Positions 7,204 to 8,446 of a stretch of 8,446 nucleotides of DNA are shown piece after piece; positions within the stretch are counted from its first letter, which is position 1; each line of letters begins with the position of its first letter. This DNA is from Desulfotomaculaceae bacterium (lineage in GTDB: Bacteria; Bacillota; Desulfotomaculia; Desulfotomaculales; Pelotomaculaceae): the NCBI GenBank assembly GCA_028704035.1, contig JAQVLS010000060.1:1-8446 (forward strand), given 5' to 3'. The notes under the pieces are model-generated. The model was not told where the DNA came from, did no database searches, and saw nothing but the letters and a program-made list of their open reading frames with translations. The position numbers and the translations under genes are program-made.

Positions 7204-8446
7204 TCATCCTATAGCCTCATCGATATTGGAACCATCCAGAACCATGGGCAGCACGTCTTCCTCCCGGTCAACAATGCAGTTAACCATTACCGGCGCGACA
7301 GAGTTTAATACTTGCGGCAGTATTTCAAGCAACTGCTCCGGGGTTTCGATGGTGTAACCGTCCATCCCGTAAATGCGCCCGAGTTCAACAAAATCGGGAT
7401 TAAACTTGAAATCCACGGCAATATATCTGCTTTCACAATAGAATTCCTGCAGTTGGCGAACCATACCAAGGCGGTTGTTGTTCAATATAAAAATTTTCAG
7501 CGGCAGCTTCTGCTCGGCGGCAGTGCCCAGTTCCTGCATGGTCATCTGAATGCCGCCGTCGCCAACCACCATGATCACCTGTCTATGGGGCGCTCCCAAT
7601 TGGGCGCCTACAGCTGCAGGCAGGCAAAAGCCCATCGCCCCAAGACCGCCGGAAGATATAAAACTGCGCGGTTCATTAAAACGCATGTACTGCGCCGCCC
7701 ACATCTGGTGCTGCCCTACGTCGGTAACCACAATGGCGCTGTCATCCTTATATTCGTTAAGTTTTTCTACCACAAATTGTGGTTTTAATGTGCCGTCTTG
7801 TTTATACCGCAGGGGCATTTCTTCTTTAAGCCAACAAATTCTTTCCATCCAGGCGGTATTTTCCTTCTTTTCCAGGTGGGGTAAAACAGCCCTCAGCACA
7901 TTTTTCACATCACCGACGATGGGCAGTTGAGTGATAACGTTTTTGCCGATCTCGGCGGGGTCAATATCAATGTGTATAATTTTGGCGGAAGGCGCGAACC
8001 CGCTGGTTTTTGAAACTACCCGGTCGTCAAAACGGGCGCCCACAGCGATCAGGCAGTCACACTCCGTAACAGCCTGGTTGGCATAGCGAGTGCCGTGCAG
8101 CCCCAGCATACCGAGAAAAAGAGGGTGGTCGCCCGGAAAACTGCCCAGACCCATCAGAGTATGGGTCACCGGGGCGCAAATGGTTTCTGCCAGCTGAAGC
8201 AGTTCAGGCGCGGCGTTGGATATCCGGACACCCCCACCGGCGTATATAACCGGACGCTGGGATCTCATCATTATTTTGGCGGCCTGCTGCACCATTGCGG
8301 AATGCCCTTTGATAGTCGGCTTGTACCCGGGCAGTTCCACTTTTTTGGGATACTTGAACTTTATTTTCGCCTGTGCTACATCTTTTGGCAGGTCTATCAG
8401 CACCGGGCCCGGCCGGCCGGTGGAAGCCAGGAGAAATGCTTTTTTA
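7204..8446 (-). CDS. ilvB: Acetolactate synthase large subunit IlvB, 5' end outside window
   Basis: This is the catalytic, thiamine-diphosphate-dependent subunit of acetohydroxyacid synthase, which makes acetolactate (valine, leucine) and acetohydroxybutyrate (isoleucine). The frame is open to the window edge. The visible 413 residues begin in the conserved TGRPGPVLIDLPKD segment and cover the FAD-binding middle domain (about 45-190; GARFDDRV near 136) and the ThDP domain, with GDGGIQM at 295-301 and LNNNRLGMVRQ at about 321-331. The C-terminus (DREEDVLPMVLDG) is normal. Roughly the first 150 residues, including the catalytic Glu, lie off the right edge. A GTG at 8403 is an internal Val codon, not a start. 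The gene is followed 18 bp later by leuA; the regulatory small subunit and ilvC do not follow it. Confidence 0.95.
   Translation of the reverse strand, partial: KKAFLLASTGRPGPVLIDLPKDVAQAKIKFKYPKKVELPGYKPTIKGHSAMVQQAAKIMMRSQRPVIYAGGGVRISNAAPELLQLAETICAPVTHTLMGLGSFPGDHPLFLGMLGLHGTRYANQAVTECDCLIAVGARFDDRVVSKTSGFAPSAKIIHIDIDPAEIGKNVITQLPIVGDVKNVLRAVLPHLEKKENTAWMERICWLKEEMPLRYKQDGTLKPQFVVEKLNEYKDDSAIVVTDVGQHQMWAAQYMRFNEPRSFISSGGLGAMGFCLPAAVGAQLGAPHRQVIMVVGDGGIQMTMQELGTAAEQKLPLKIFILNNNRLGMVRQLQEFYCESRYIAVDFKFNPDFVELGRIYGMDGYTIETPEQLLEILPQVLNSVAPVMVNCIVDREEDVLPMVLDGSNIDEAIG

Noticed and set aside
7312..7788. 158-codon open frame on the plus strand
   Set aside because: It is wholly antisense to the well-supported ilvB, has no recognisable domain, and its composition reflects the codon pattern of the opposite strand.

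Overview
The window reads as a branched-chain amino acid biosynthesis operon, entirely on the minus strand, followed by a separate minus-strand gene for a membrane c-di-AMP synthase. Coding density, strong GGAGG-type ribosome binding sites, a TTG start and the gene set (a leuA-leuC-leuD-leuB-cimA cluster close to a CdaA-type cyclase) suggest a Gram-positive anaerobe of the Clostridia, most likely Peptococcaceae-like (Desulfotomaculum/Pelotomaculum group). That placement comes from gene content and general similarity, not from a database search.

In transcription order (right to left) the layout is: the 3' part of ilvB (acetolactate synthase large subunit, cut by the window edge); leuA (2-isopropylmalate synthase); leuC and leuD (the two isopropylmalate isomerase subunits); a 239-bp AT-rich spacer holding short tandem repeats and a hairpin; leuB (3-isopropylmalate dehydrogenase) interrupted by one in-frame TGA; cimA (citramalate synthase); a rho-independent terminator that merges into a probable promoter; and cdaA (diadenylate cyclase), whose last few codons run off the left edge. 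ilvB, leuA, leuC and leuD are tightly packed (18 bp, 1-bp overlap and 2 bp between them), as expected for one transcript.

The genes work together as follows. LeuA, LeuCD and LeuB turn 2-oxoisovalerate and acetyl-CoA into the leucine precursor. CimA makes citramalate from pyruvate and acetyl-CoA, and the same LeuCD and LeuB can convert it to 2-oxobutyrate, giving a threonine-independent route to isoleucine. IlvB then feeds both the valine/leucine and the isoleucine branches. The acetolactate synthase small subunit (ilvN/ilvH) and ilvC, often found between ilvB and leuA, are not present here.

The points most worth checking are the TGA inside an otherwise intact leuB, the repeat-rich spacer just upstream of it, and the missing ilvN/ilvC. 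I do not see a previously undescribed system in this window; apart from these irregularities it is a conventional biosynthetic locus.
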